DNA from: Podocnemis expansa
Taxonomy: Eukaryota > Chordata > Testudines > Podocnemididae
Reading direction: 5' to 3'
NCBI GenBank assembly: GCA_007922195.1
Contig: ML682008.1
Span: 11,231,056 to 11,295,055 of the forward strand
Length of the DNA: 64,000 nucleotides
Position numbers and translations under genes: made by a program. The notes under the pieces are model-generated. The model did no database searches. It was not told the DNA's origin and saw only the letters and a program-made list of their open reading frames with translations. Shown here in pieces: positions 9,099-20,794 of this stretch (position 1 is the first letter of the stretch; each line of letters opens with the position of its first letter).

Positions 9099-9565
9099 TT
9101 TTTGATCTTGTGGGAGAGGAGGGGCAAATGAAGCTGGGCTTTCATATTTTGCTAGTCTCTTTAATATTTCTGCAGTGGGCAATCCATCAATCTCATCCTT
9201 TGACTTGTATTCAACAACTTCTTCCATGCCCATGCTCTTCCTGGATCTACTCTCTTTAAGAGATAAGCAGCATTTGGGCAGGAATAAGAATTTCTTATTC
9301 CATTTTGCCTTCCATTACAGCCATTTCTTGTGTGTTTAGATGGAAAGTTCTCTTTCTTTTGTGGACCATTATTTGAAAAGGTCACTGTTGACACCTCTTC
9401 ACTTTTTCTAGGAGTAAAGCTAGTCTCTCGCTGAATTTCATATAATGCTTTTGCCCTTTCTTCTATTTCCCTTAAAGGTATCTCTACTGGATCCATAGAA
9501 ATCATTGCTGTTCTCATGGTGGGACTAAAACCTAGCAGTAATGCCTTCTTAAATTGACCACTCAC
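9096..9565 (-). pseudogene. gag: Retroviral gag, 3' part (capsid end and nucleocapsid region)
   Basis: The segment KKALLLGFSPTMRTAM and PLREIEERAKALYEIQRE resembles the capsid C-terminal region of gamma-like Gag proteins. A basic, cysteine-containing stretch follows (NGCNGRQNGIRNSYSCP) and is a candidate nucleocapsid region, but a clean CCHC knuckle is not visible. A frame change near 9220 leads to GLPTAEILKRLAKYE and the UAG. The matrix and most of capsid are absent: sequence upstream of 9565 is an LTR-like repeat. An internal deletion that joined LTR to gag is the simplest reading. Confidence 0.65.
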
Positions 9566-9569
9566 TCTT

Positions 9570-10720
9570 TAGTTAGTTCACACCAGCCTCTTGCAGGTGA
9601 TCAGTCCTAGGCAGCAAGTGTGCACCCTGTGGCCACTCAGGCATTGGTCCCCAGTGAGCACTCCCAGCCCCAGATACCATAGTGGGAATTTGTTTTACAG
9701 GAATTAGGATCCTTCTCCAATCACCATACACTTATGCCTGTCCATTTAACAAAGAAATGGATTGTGCCCACCCTCCCTCACCCATACCCTCTAAAGTCCA
9801 CACAGCTTTAGATAAAGCAACTACTAGTTTACTGATCAGGATATGATTTTAAGTGAGCGTCTAGCAAGTCAATTCACAATCATTTAATAAATATCCAGTG
9901 TTACCATGGAAAATAAAAGAAAACATACATACTACACTATAACACTACTAGAAATATGCTCATCTCACCCCTTAAATCTGACTATGATGCATTGCAGCCA
10001 TCTCTGCCTCTTCCAAGCCAGGGCCCAATTCATCTTGTAGATGTTTCAAAGATGGCATTTCCCAGACAAAAATCCCAGAGTTGTTCAAATCATATGTCTT
10101 TGTTTCCAAAAAAAAAAAAAAAAATCCTTAGCCACTCCCTTTCTGTGCTTCTGTGATTCATAAGAAAACAAAATGAATTTAAAGAGAACAATCCCCACAA
10201 ACACTGTGGGAAAGAAACCCAAGAGTTCCAATGTTTAGGTGCAGTTCACCTATATCTCAGTTGCACTCTCTACTCAAGTCCAAAGGCTTGAGTTGCAAGA
10301 AACAGTGATCCTCTTCTTTGGGTACAGGGATCTTAGGTAGGAATCTATGTGGGCTTTAATGTTCTGGAATTGGCACCATGTCAGTTTACTGGTTAACCAG
10401 CAATCAGTTATATATGAGAAAATTCTGCTGCAACATGCTCCCCACAAGGGAGAAAACATCTTGTTGTCCACTCCTGGCTCAGCTTCTGCTAGTAACACAA
10501 TGAGAAGAGCCCATGTGCTTGTTGCAACTTGCTGGTTGCTGCTCTCAGGCTGCTTCTCTTATGGCATCTGACCACAGCAGCAGTAGAAAACCTTGTGGAA
10601 CATGCTCAATGCAGCCACTCAATTTCCAGAAGTTTCTAGACCTCAGCCCCCAAATCTGCCCAGCAACATAACCCAGCCTCAAGAAATCCCTAAAAGACAT
10701 AACTCTTTAATTAGGCATAT
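9570..10720. repeat. LTR-like interspersed repeat next to ERV-1
   Basis: A non-coding stretch with an A-run at about 10107-10124. Its part at 9730-9905 is clearly related to 28520-28700: both carry the block ACCCTCT(A)..AGTCC/CAGACC, then TTTAGATAAAG and ACTACTAGTTTA. It directly abuts truncated gag, which suggests that it is the 5' LTR or leader of the retrovirus. I could not fix its ends, and a separate insertion is also possible. Confidence 0.45.
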
Positions 10721-10728
10721 GGGTTACA

Positions 10729-11480
10729 GTGTCAGACTCATTCAGTGTGGGGAGCCACATTAGAGGGTAGGGTATCTGATCCAGGCCATGTGTCCACCCA
10801 GGTGTCCCAACCCTTTCCCCTGCCACATTCAGAGCAGCATGGGCTCTTTCCCCTCCCCAACCCCACAGGCTCTGCAACACCTTCCCTTTTCCTTACCCTG
10901 TGCTTCCCCCCACCCCCAGCTGGGCCATTCCAGGACCCCCCTGCAGCTGGGCAGCTCCTGGCCCCCTGTTCCCTTTCTACTTCCCATAGGGCATCATGGC
11001 AGGCAATCGGGCTCAGTCACAGCCATGGGCAGGCTGGGCTCCTGCCTGCCCCCCTCCTGCCCCCTCATTGTCAGGCATTCAGCATACTGGCCTTTGATTG
11101 GCTTGTTCCTATATGGGCCCTAGCCCCTTTTTCCTTTCTTATTTGTGATTCATGCAATGTGCTGTCAATCAAAATAGCATATTGACTGCCAGTAAACAGT
11201 TGGGGTGGGGGATCAGTGAGGTGGATCTCTGGAGCCCAGCTCAGTCTGCTGTGACTGATATGCTGATTGGTTGGCAGAGATGAGCTGGGACTGGGCAGAG
11301 TGCTTCCTTTGTTACTCTGTGCTGTGACTTAGATCATGAGAGAGTCAGAAGCATGCCTTAACCTGCTGCACTGACAGCCTGTCCAAACCCTCAGGCATAA
11401 CCCAGGCAGCCACTCCGTGGGCCAGATCAGAAACCTTGGCAGGCTCGGTGTAGCCCGTGGGTTGTAAGTTTGACACCCCT
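10729..11480. mobile_element. Non-autonomous hAT-type element
   Basis: The ends are imperfect inverted repeats: GTGTCAGACTCA at the left, and GTTTGACACCCCT at the right, read in reverse as AGGGGTGTCAAAC. The 8-bp flanks GGGTTACA (10721-10728) and GGGTTATA (11481-11488) differ at one base and look like a target-site duplication. The GC-rich interior gives long spurious frames but no transposase. Confidence 0.6.
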
Positions 11481-11488
11481 GGGTTATA

Positions 11489-12299
11489 CAAAGAACTACA
11501 AAAATTATACAAGCTGTTGGGAAAATGCATTATAGAGAGGAACTTAAGAAGCTCAGTCTGCCTAAATTATACAAGAGACAGTTCTAGGTGACTTGATCAT
11601 GGTTTAAAGTGCCAAGATGGTTGTGATGGAATGTGTCAGGTTTTTGTGGACACCTGCTATAGGTGCACAGCCTTGTTGCATACCACACTAGGAAACAGTC
11701 CTCTGAGAGGACATGAGAAGCAAATATTAGACCACCTGTCGTGCATGGAAAGGCATGCCAGGAGCAGTCATTCTGGGAATTAGTGAGATCTGGGCCTTCA
11801 GAAAACAGCCAATCCAGGCCCAGAAGACCAACATAAAATGAGAGGAACTGCCTGCTGTCAGCAACTCAGGTACTGGTGAAGTCAGAGAGATGAGATGGGA
11901 TGTTCATTAGGCTGCAGCCAAAGGAACCCAGATGAATCAGGAGCCACTCCTGGCCAAGTCAGTGGGAGGAATTCAGAAGGAACCCTGCTGATTCAATTCC
12001 AGAGAAGGAATGTAGCCAAGAAGGGTAAGAAAATGTTTTGCTTATAATTGTCCTTGAAGGGTAAGGAACATCTATTTTGTTTGTTGTACCTGGGAAAGGA
12101 TTTTGGACTATGGAACCTGGCTGAAGGGCTGTGCATTATCTCTTTACTTAACAAAACTTGTGGTCTCATTAAAAAGGACCTATTTTCATATAACTGTGTA
12201 GGGTGGAATTCATTATGCCACCATCCTTTTAATTCTTTACAGATTGCATCTCATATCAGCTTTCCCTGGAGCCAATTTTCACAATCATGCTCAAATGTC
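11489..12299. other. No recognised feature
   Basis: Non-coding sequence of moderate GC between a hAT-type element and the DIRS remnant. No gene, RNA or clear repeat end is recognised. It may contain LTR or DIRS 3' material that I cannot place. Confidence 0.3.
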
Positions 12300-13830
12300 T
12301 TACGTTGATCTTGTCACAGTAGAGCTAGGTTGGCCCTGCCTTTCCCTCTGATTAACTGCATCCACCACAAAGGACCCAGGAGTAGGGTGCTTAAAAAGGA
12401 AGGAGAATTTATCTGCAGGGATATGGTATCCCCAGTCCACAACCTTGGACACCGGAGAAATAGAGGAGGGGTTTTGCCACCACACCTTTACAATGGAATA
12501 TACCTCCTCATGCAGAGGGGCAGATTGTCACATGTGGGGCAGCTTCCCCCACATCAAAGAGGGGGTTGGACTGCTCCTGGACAATCCCCAAGTCTAGGTT
12601 CAAGTTTTCTGCCATGCTCCTAAGGAGGTCCTGTTGGGCGCAAGATCATCCCTGTATACCAAGGGCCTTCGATAAGCAGCCTCATCCGGTGATGAAGGAA
12701 TTTGCAATCTACGGCGCCGCTTGGCGCCAGAGTCTGGCTCATCATCCACGTCATCCAATGAGCCAGGGGTTTGAGGAGACGATGGTGCCGAGTGTCGCAA
12801 TGATGCCAGCTTGTCCTTTGAGTGATAATTAAGCCAACCATTGGTCTATTCCTGGAAGGATCATGGGGTGGAAACACAGGAAGCTCTGATGCTACCACTT
12901 GCTTTCACTCTGGGAGCCGCTCTGGGGTCTACTTTGCATCTACCCCAGTGCCAACTCAGTGGGGGGAGTGGTCTCATCACCAAATGCTCTCTGGCATTGA
13001 GAGACAAGATGCTTCAGCGGTGAGGAGTTGGGGATCTCTTCCAGTGCCGTTTCCCTGCCAGTTCCTCTCTAGTAGGAGCCGGTACCGGCGATGATGTGGA
13101 CCTGTGGTGCCATGGCTCATCATCTGACAGTGCCGTGGAGCTTGAAGATGATCTTGCTCTTCTTGAACCCTGTGAACTGTACCAAGGGTTCACATGCTGA
13201 CACTGGAGGCATGTGATAACCATTCGACGAATGCCTCTCTGGCCCTGGGGCCGCAGTGGTTTCCTCTGATACCAGAGAGGCTGATAACGATGCCAAGACT
13301 GGTGCCACCTGTACCGCCGAGGACCATTCTTTAGCTGAAAGGGCCAGTTTACTTCTGGACTGTACCACCCTTGGTGGTGCCAGGGTTGTCAATTCTCATA
13401 GTAACTTTGTCATCGCAAACGTCTCCGGTGTCAAGGGGATGGGTACTGGCTCCCTTCCCTGAGGCGGGGTGGATGGCGGAGAAGCAGCACAGCACTGAGG
13501 CGGTGCTGAATTGGAGGCCAATTGTGGCTTTTTAGTAATAGCCAGAGAGCGGTGCCGAGTCTTCTCCGGTGTCGAGCTGGCATGTGGTACCGGCAAGTTC
13601 TTGGACTTGGCAGGTGTACCTAGAGCTGGTAGTGCTGCCCAATTCTGGATGAGGTTCCGGAGCCTCCGTTCTCTGTCCTTGCAAGTTTTTCTTTTGAAGG
13701 ACTTGCATTGGGGTATTTTTCTGTGAGATACGACTCACTCAGACAGGAAAGGCACCTATCTTGGGGGTCTTCAATTGGAAATGCCTTACAACAAGCTGTG
13801 CAGGGTTTAAATCCTGGCAACTTAATCATG
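12300..13830 (-). pseudogene. DIRS-type retrotransposon ORF1 (gag-like), decayed
   Basis: The start is taken at ATG 13829. Within the first 30 residues there is a double-cysteine motif, CTACC then DRCLSCL, typical of DIRS gag proteins. A serine/arginine-rich and acidic middle follows (RRARSSSSSTALSDDEP near 13150). The 3' part reads KVVDWGYHIPADKF and SFVVDAVNQRERQGQ (12485-12300), which matches the conserved end of DIRS ORF1 in reptiles and amphibians. Frameshifts separate the parts. No tyrosine recombinase, RT or methyltransferase follows, so only the 5' end of the element is left. Confidence 0.65.
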
Positions 13831-14060
13831 CAAAAATAAAAAACCTAGATAAAGGGACAGGCACTTGCTTAAAAGCAAGGATGGACTGTTCCAGTACCAT
13901 CAATGAGAGTGGAAAGAAGGAACTAGGAGGGTCAGGGTCACATATATAGCCGCAGTCACAGCGCAGAGGGAGTGTTCGCTGTTGACCCTGACCTGACAGA
14001 CTAGGACTAAAAGGTTTTCTGGATTACCGTACGCTGCAGCACATAGACACTTGTAACTGA
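13831..14060 (-). promoter_or_regulatory. DIRS 5' untranslated region with TATA-like box
   Basis: Directly upstream of the DIRS ORF1. The minus strand has GCGGCTATATATGTGACC at about 13957-13940, a TATA-like sequence roughly 110 bases before the start codon. The 5' boundary of the element near 14050 is a guess. Confidence 0.4.
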
Positions 14061-14650
14061 ACGATATGAGTGGCACTCAAAGCAGCAACATACTTCACAG
14101 ATTATAATTTTTCCATTGATTCCTTGTGATGTATTTGGTACAAGATTTTTGCAATTTTATATTAGTGTATTTAATTCTTTTTTGTGCAGCATTACACTGA
14201 CACAAGATAGAAAAAGGGGGAAAAGACCACTGCTGTTGAGCTGATGATCTTTTAGTCCCTAAACTTGTAGATCAGGATTTTCAGCACTCTCGAATGAAAC
14301 ATAAGATACAGCCTGAGCTGAAGGGTTGTATGAAATGTGGATGTGTGTGCTGGAGTATTTTGTCACCATATGAAGCGTTTGCTTATGCAAGTATAATCTG
14401 GGGACACTGCTACCTAAGCAAGTGATTTTCAGCAAGACAGACTCTTAGGCAGAACATACTTCATTTGTATTGTGCTCAGAATGTTAAAAGCAGTGCATCA
14501 CTGCTGACTATAAGCACTAACTTCAAGAGCCAACTACCTCAACATGCAGAACTTGTATCATTCTTTGTATTAGTACCACCTGGTAAACTCCCCCTGGAGT
14601 TGGGACCTTGCACCTGGATTAGAAGTGGTGAGTCACTCAGCCAAGCCTAT

Positions 14651-14932
14651 GGTTACCAGATGTAAGGCAAAAAGAGGACACGTCTTCCTTTTTACCTTCA
14701 CATCCTCCATCCTGCAGGCATTTTAAAAATACATGCTTTTGTCTGGCTTTTTACTTACAGGGGTTAAAGTATGCTGGAATGCTGTGGAACACCCTATTTT
14801 TAAGGGGAAGTGTTCCAGAGCCCCCTAAAAACAAAAGACTATTACATTACTACATTTTCTCCATATGTCCTCCAATGTCCTCCTTTTTGTACTTCCCTGT
14901 CCTCCTCTCCATGCTTTGGTATCTGGTAACCC
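14651..14932. mobile_element. Non-autonomous DNA transposon with TGGTTACCAGAT ends
   Basis: Terminal inverted repeats GGTTACCAGAT (14651) and ATCTGGTAACC (14921-14931) bound 280 bp of AT-rich DNA. The ends resemble short hAT-type elements common in amniotes. A target-site duplication is not clear. No coding capacity. Confidence 0.6.
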
Positions 14933-15807
14933 TAGAAGCCCGAGTTATGAAGGATGTCAGATTTCAGGGGCAAATTAAGGTCAGGGTAGAATAAACCTTG
15001 AAAGGATCTCAGTGGGTTCTGGGTGTATGAACAAAATGTGTGACATTCAACATGATTTTGTATCTGAAAAATAAAATAGAAAATATTTCACCTATGTGAC
15101 AACTTAAACACCAACACTGCAGCAGCCATCTTCTGGAAAAGGTTAATAAAGTCAGCACTGTCAGATAAAAAGTACCAAAGCTGTAATATCATTCAGGTAG
15201 ACTCAAAACCAGTCTCTTTGTCATCTTCACAGATGCAAACTTTGGTACACTTCAATTTGGAAGATTAGCTAAGTACTAGGTCTGGATCTTGTGGAATGCA
15301 GAGTACCATGAAAGTTGCACATTAAGAAGATCCAGCCCTCAGTCAGAAGTCTTAGCATGCAAAAATAAACTGAGTTTTCATACATCAGAAAGTTATGCAA
15401 TGCCAACATTTAGTTCACTGTGCTAGAACAGATAATTTCCTTTATCATCATGCCTTAAGGCCAACAAGTCATGGAATGTATTAACCATTTTTGCAGAGTC
15501 TTTAGTTTTTTCAGATCCAGATTACAATAAAAAAAATCTGTTTTCTGCTTATGAATAAATCTTATCTAAGGAACACATTAAAAATCTGTAGTTTAATGAA
15601 CATACAAGCACATTATTTTACTATCTTGCAATCTGTAAAAAAAATCAGAAATCTTCTGCTTATAAAATGTGACTTTAAAATCATATTTTTTTATGAATCA
15701 TTTTATATTTGGGAAGGCACATTCTTAAAACACTTGGTAAACTAAACTGATAGTTTGATATGACTGCATATTGTACTGATAAGCTTAATGCTAATAACGA
15801 TATAGAC
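14933..15807. other. No recognised feature
   Basis: AT-rich unique-looking DNA. Open frames are short and have no family signal. Confidence 0.35.
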
Positions 15808-16268
15808 TAAGGGTGAGCAACTTTTGCCAGCTGCTGTGCCAGCCCTGCCTACTGCATCCTCAGCAGGTGTTGAGGGTGGGGCCAAAAGGGGGTGGGGGTC
15901 AAGCCTCCAGTTCAGGGCTGGAGCCGGCTCCCAGCGGCAGAGGTGAGCAGCCTCCGTGGGTTGGGGCCAACTGCTGCCACCAGCGGCAGCTCTGGGCTGA
16001 CCGACCTGCCCCACTCCCCTCTAGCCATGCCCAGCAGATGGCAGGGCCAGCAGGGGCCAGGAGTCCTATGCACCACAGTTTTTCTATCCCTGCTGGCCAT
16101 GCTCCGCAGCAGAAAAGCGCAGCCAGTGGAGGCCTGGAACCATGGTACACGGCTCTTGCTGCCCCAGGCCACGCAGCGCTGGGGGTGCCTAAGCGGAGCC
16201 ATGTGCTGCTCAGACTCATCCCCCCCATGCCATTTTTGGCACATGTGCCAGGGGTTAATGACCCCTGG
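15808..16268. mobile_element. Non-autonomous hAT-type element with target-site duplication
   Basis: A GC-rich 461-bp block. The left end is TAAGGGTGAGCAACTTTTG. The right end, read in reverse, begins CCAGGGGTCATTAACCCC, a related inverted terminus. The flanks ATATAGAC (15800-15807) and GTATAGAC (16268-16275) agree in 7 of 8 bases. Several long frames on both strands are products of its GC content and are not genes. Confidence 0.75.
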
Positions 16269-16275
16269 TATAGAC

Positions 16276-17765
16276 AAATGTCCTTTCTTGTCTATAGAGA
16301 AACTTGACATTTTCAATCGTTAGGTTGGGTTTTCTTAAACTTTAAAAAAATTTCTTCTTCATGCATCTGTAAGCGAGCACCCCTGTTCCACCCAGGGGCA
16401 AACACTCTCAGGCCCTACGTGTCAGGTGCAGAAAGTCTGCCACATGGGGCAGGGCTGACAAATACAACTAGTCTTTGGCCCTCAGGCAGGACAAACCCAA
16501 ATAGCCTTTGACCCTCAGATGCTTTCCCAGGTCCAGTAGTAGGCAGCTGGTCTCAGGGGTCAAGTAACTATAGGCATGCTCCCCCTGAAGCAGGAGAGAA
16601 GAAGAGAGATGCAAGCTCACCCCTCTCCACTGTGTCCCAGTCCAGGGTCCTAGTAGGGGCAGCTGGCTTTGACAGAGGACAGTGAGGTCCTGGCCACAAT
16701 ATGCTGCCCTGTCAGGCTTGGAGCCATGAGGCCCACTGTGGGGCCTCTCCCTGGAGTCACTTCTGCCCTTGGCACTACTTGGTCAGGGTGTTCCCCGTCA
16801 GTCTCCTCTGGGTAGTTGCCCAAGGGTAGGATGCAGAAGGCCTCCATGTCATCTGATCAGGGCAGGCCTGGCAACTCCACTTGGTTCTTCGCAAGTGGCA
16901 GCTCTTCCGGGTCACAGCTTGCAAGGGTTTTATCCTCTTCTTCAGCTGCTAGAAGCTCCTCCACATCACAGGATGGTGGTTGTGGGTCTGTGTCTCAGGA
17001 GCCTGGCAGCTTGGGGAAGGGGCCAGGACCCCACGGCCAGTGGTCCCAAGGGATTCTCAAGATCCTGGGATCTGGCACCACCTCTGGGGTGGGGGCCATA
17101 GGCGGCCCTGGCCAGTCTTCCCAGCCCCGGGCTGGAGGACCATCCTAATCCACCCAGAGGGAGGGGTGGAACTCAGAGGGGAGCAGAGAGCCATCCTTCC
17201 CCTTCAGCAGCTAGGACTGAATTGAGCTCTCCAGCCCCGTTCTTGTACTTCCTGTCCCACCCCTACCCCCCCCATGTCTGTCTTGACGAGTAGGTGCCTT
17301 CAGGTTCTGCCTGTGACCCAGGCCTCCTAGGCTAACCCTCTGAATGTGCCAAAATCAGGGCAAGCTGCAAAACCAGGGTCTAAACCCCCCAAACCACTGA
17401 CGGGTGGTACTTAAACCAGTCTCCCAGTCAGTAACAAAACATGCTTCTGATTCCCCACACCAATCATCACCAAGCATAATACAATAGAAACAGCTCCCTT
17501 TTATGCACATCAGCTCCTATGGTCCCCCCTGGCCACTGGGTCTCTTAAAGAAATAGGTTTTCCTGACCCAAAAGGGCCAGTCACATCACCCAGAATAATA
17601 TAGGCTTGGATCTTAACCAAAATACCACACTGCCAGCCAATCCTTTAGTAACTACAACTAAAGGTTTAATATAGAAAGAGAACAAAAAATGAGAGGTGTT
17701 AAAGAGTGAAAGTGAATCACATACACGCAAGTGACTCAGAGTCCACAGAAAGCAGGTTCTTGAAG
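16276..17765. other. GC-rich unclassified interspersed sequence
   Basis: The first 1.1 kb is GC-rich and free of any recognised domain in six frames. The last 200 bases look like retroviral-LTR-type non-coding sequence, but I cannot name a family. Confidence 0.3.
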
Positions 17766-17769
17766 AACA

Positions 17770-17905
17770 TGTAGTTAGCAGATTTATCGCATGTGCTTTC
17801 ATGGGAGAAAAATCCCACTTCAGTCTGTTAGTCTTTAAGTGCCACAAGACTCCTTGCTTTTTTGGCTTTACTAGACTAACATGACTGCCCCTTTGGAACG
17901 TAGTT
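17770..17905 (-). repeat. Penelope-like element fragment (family 1)
   Basis: On the minus strand, GTTAGTCTAGTAAAGCC leads into GAGTCTTGTGGCAC, then AAGACTAACAGACTGAAGTG, GGATTTTTCTCCCATGAAAG. This is the same family as the fragments at 29160, 29640, 46590, 48410 and 54480. The hammerhead-like core is decayed: CTGAAGTGGG and GAAA remain. Confidence 0.6.
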
Positions 17906-18660
17906 AGCAGGTTAGTCCACTTCCTCTGATATGCATCCAGCACCTGGGTGGGTCTCAGTCCTTTGTTCAGTCCCAGAAGAATAGTTCCAGAGAAGGGTAT
18001 TGGTTGTAGACAGACTGAACACTTAAGACTAAAGATAAAATGGACATGGGCTCTAGCCTTTTATCACCCCCAGTCCTCCCCATGCTTTCAGTGTCCTTGC
18101 CAAATCGAAATGGAGCTGAGTCACATGGTCAGCTTGGGTGACTGATCAAACAGGTTTCCTCCTAAGTCCACTTCAACTGGGAGTTCCCTTGATGGGCCAT
18201 TGGAAGGACAAAGGTTTTGCAGACACCCAGTCTGAGAATGCCTTAAAATCAAATCACTTGGAACACACATAAAAACAAATACATTTCTAATGCAGGCATG
18301 ATATTACATATAAACCATATAATCATTCTTAGCAGATTACAGCCTTTCAACTGATATGAAACATGGTATATCACATATGGATTACTACAAATATGAAATA
18401 ATATGAAAGATAATCATAACCAGTCCCCTAGACCCAGACAGCATCACACTGCCCATCTTGGGTCAGCCTGGTGCTCCCTGCCAATCTCCCGTGGAGGCCA
18501 TGCCCCTTCTCTACATCATCTCATTACATTTTATTTATCCAGCACTTTCATCACCAACACTATATCCTTACTACAGCAAGGAATGAAAATATGAAAAAAA
18601 TCCCATGTAGAAGACTGTTTATCCACTTTGAGTGTCAAGATCATTAACAGTAATCTACTC
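17906..18660. other. No recognised feature
   Basis: Non-coding sequence without a clear repeat boundary. Possibly LTR-type DNA that continues from the unclassified block before the Penelope-like fragment. Confidence 0.3.
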
Positions 18661-18667
18661 TCCTAAT

Positions 18668-18715
18668 TTGGTGTGTGTGGGTGTGTGTGGGGGGGGGTGA
18701 GTGAGAGAGATGTGA
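18668..18715. repeat. (TG)n/(G)n/(GA)n simple repeat
   Basis: Alternating GTGTGTG, a run of nine G and a short GAGAGA tract. Confidence 0.85.
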
Positions 18716-19005
18716 AATGCACCACATGACCACCCGCCTCCTGTGCACATGTGCAGATCAGCCAGGTGATCCAGGGAGACTGGAGGCAAGCCTGCCATGC
18801 TTCCAAAAGTGGCAGCTCCTGTGCTTTGAGCTGTTGCACTGCTAGCAACATCTTGTGACTCCAGAGAGCAGCTGAGCCAGCTGGGTAGCTGCTTGGGGCG
18901 TGGGGCTGCTGGGGTCACATGGCTCTGAAAAGTGCCAATGCTTTTCGGAGCCGCACAGCCCCAGCAGCCTCACACTCTGATCAGGTGCCTGGATGCTCTC
19001 TAGAC

Positions 19006-19203
19006 CAGTGTTTCCCAACCAGGGTGCCATCAGTTCTGAGCAGGTGTGCCACAAATTTTTTGAAAAACTACTCAAAGAGCTCTGGATTGGCTCATTGACT
19101 CATGAATATTCATGAGTTCATTTGGAAACTATATGGTGGTGCTCCTCAAATTAATTAAAAGTAGCAAGGTGTGCCATGGCAGAGAAAATGTTGGAAACCA
19201 TTG
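19006..19203. mobile_element. Short non-autonomous hAT element
   Basis: The ends CAGTGTTTCCCAACC and GTTGGAAACCATTG form terminal inverted repeats around 198 bp. The 8-bp flanks CTCTAGAC (18998-19005) and CACTAGAG (19204-19211) match in 6 of 8 positions. No coding sequence. Confidence 0.75.
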
Positions 19204-19912
19204 CACTAGAGACACAGGAGGCAGTCAGCAGCACAGCAGCTCAAAGTGCAGAAGCTGGCACTTGTGGAAGCATGGCAGGCTTGCTGGCTCTTTGAGGTAA
19301 GCTGAGCAGCCAAGCCAGGAACAACTCCAAGGGATGGGGTCGGTAGGGGTCTGGCAGAGGCTGCGTAGGGAATTCATGTAGCCTGTCCCTGCTTTAGTCC
19401 CTTTCTGTTTTGATTTTCTCCTGTCATTTTTGATGGGTTACAGCTAGTGAATATATATATTTTCCTAATAAGGTTAGTATAAGCAACATGTCCAAACATC
19501 CAGGGTAAAGAATGTCTTTGCATGTAGCTGATCTGAAATTTTATTTTCTCCCAGTCCATTTCAGGACCTTCATTGCAAGATCTCAGTCCCTTGATCTCAG
19601 CCATTCTGAAACCCTATTGGAGAGTGTGGCCCACCTACTGCTGATCAGCTAAGTCTCGGTTTTATACTACACGGTGTGATTTTGCTAAGTATTTTTCATC
19701 ACAAATACATATAACACAATAATACAAAATGTTGCTCTAGTTTGCCAAGTAGTCTGACTCCATGCTCCAGCAGTATTTCATGTTTGAGGGGGGAAAAAAT
19801 AAACAAAGTTAAACTATACTGAATTAGTGTCTTATCAGTACAGTTTGAGCTCATTGGAGAATACATGCTACAACCAAAATGATTTTTTTTTTTTTTAAAG
19901 GTAATTGACATG
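19204..19912. other. No recognised feature
   Basis: Non-coding DNA with an (T)n tract near 19883-19897. No family signal. Confidence 0.3.
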
Positions 19913-19920
19913 TGGTGCCC

Positions 19921-20275
19921 AGGAGCTTTGCTGCCCTGGGAAAAACCCAGGGCACGGATGCAGACCCTGCCCCCCGCAGCCCCGATTTTCCGCCAGGGCC
20001 CAATATGGCCTTGGGCTCCTGCCCCCACCTGCCTGGCCCTGGATCCCTGGCTGGGGCTGGGGCTGGGAGAGGCTGGCACTGCGGCAGGCGGCCCGGCCTG
20101 AATTCCTGGCTGGGCACCAGACTGGGAGTGGCAGGCGCAGCAGCCGGCAGCCATGCCCCAGATCACTGGCCTGGGACTGGGTTGGGAGATGGAGGGGCTG
20201 CCCCGGACACTCAGGGCACTGGCGCTGGGACTCAGGGCACGTGCCCTGTGTGCCAGGAGCCAGCGGCACCCTTGG
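19921..20275. mobile_element. GC-rich non-autonomous hAT-type element, perfect 8-bp duplication
   Basis: The element is flanked by TGGTGCCC at 19913-19920 and again at 20276-20283. It shares its ends and interior (for example GGGCACGTGCC near 20240) with the element at 30991-31221. The high GC content gives several long spurious frames on both strands. Confidence 0.8.
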
Positions 20276-20794
20276 TGGTGCCCAACTGGAGTCACTTTGC
20301 AGGACCCCGATTTCTCAGTAAGTGCTGAGCATCAAAAATGCCTCAGGTCTGATACCCTCATGTTGAATCATTCAGAAAAAAAAACCAATCACTTAAAAAT
20401 CTTGTCCTATACATGCAAAATAGTAATAATTACTAGTTATTATTTTGTGGACTTTCAGACCATAACACAACTCATTATTTGAAAGTTACCTTTAAAAATA
20501 CATATCAATCAAGCCAACTCTGTGCTGCTTCTTTTTTCAAGATGGCTGCCTTGAATGTTCTTCAGATGTGAAAACAGCTACTCTGAGCAGTTCCATCCTT
20601 CTGATGCTTGAGATGATGCTGCTGAGAAGCAAGAAAAGGAAGATCCATGTTTAATAATATACTGCTGGTCACTGGCTTCTCTACTGATCTTGTTTCATTT
20701 GCACTTTATTTGAAATTTAGATTTAAAACAAGCAAAAAAAAAAATCACGATTTGCAGTCTTAAGAAACCAGTTCATTAAATATGTTTGCAGTGT

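Larger units (their letters stand above)
1..9565 (-). mobile_element. Endogenous retrovirus ERV-1, 5' part of gag missing, env cut by window edge
   Basis: Read on the minus strand from 9565 downward, the order is gag 3' part, protease, reverse transcriptase, RNase H, integrase, five protease-like genes and env. Retroviral identity rests on the protease motif LIDTGATFSLV, the RT motif SYVDDIL, the RNase H motif FTDSDWV, the integrase motifs LQIDYIG, DSDQGPHF and SSGQVERTN, and a fusion-peptide-like segment in env. All genes carry stops or frameshifts, so the element is dead. No 3' LTR is visible because the window ends inside env. The UAG junction between gag and pro resembles gammaretroviral organisation, but the RT sequence around WRLTVEFRPLNK also recalls class III (ERV-L/spuma-like) elements. 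The class is therefore left open. Confidence 0.9.

Noticed and set aside
12330..13740. Plus-strand frames in the DIRS region
   Set aside because: The recognisable DIRS ORF1 motifs are on the minus strand, and the plus frames are shadows.
15813..16323. Several frames of 110-164 codons on both strands
   Set aside because: They overlap one another inside a GC-rich non-autonomous hAT element with a target-site duplication.
18668..18715. Possible CRISPR or satellite array among the simple repeats
   Set aside because: Only dinucleotide and homopolymer runs are present, and no spacer-repeat structure exists in this eukaryotic DNA.
19699..20328. 198-codon minus frame and 138-codon plus frames
   Set aside because: They lie in and around the GC-rich element 19921-20275, and the proteins are low-complexity P/G/A/S-rich.
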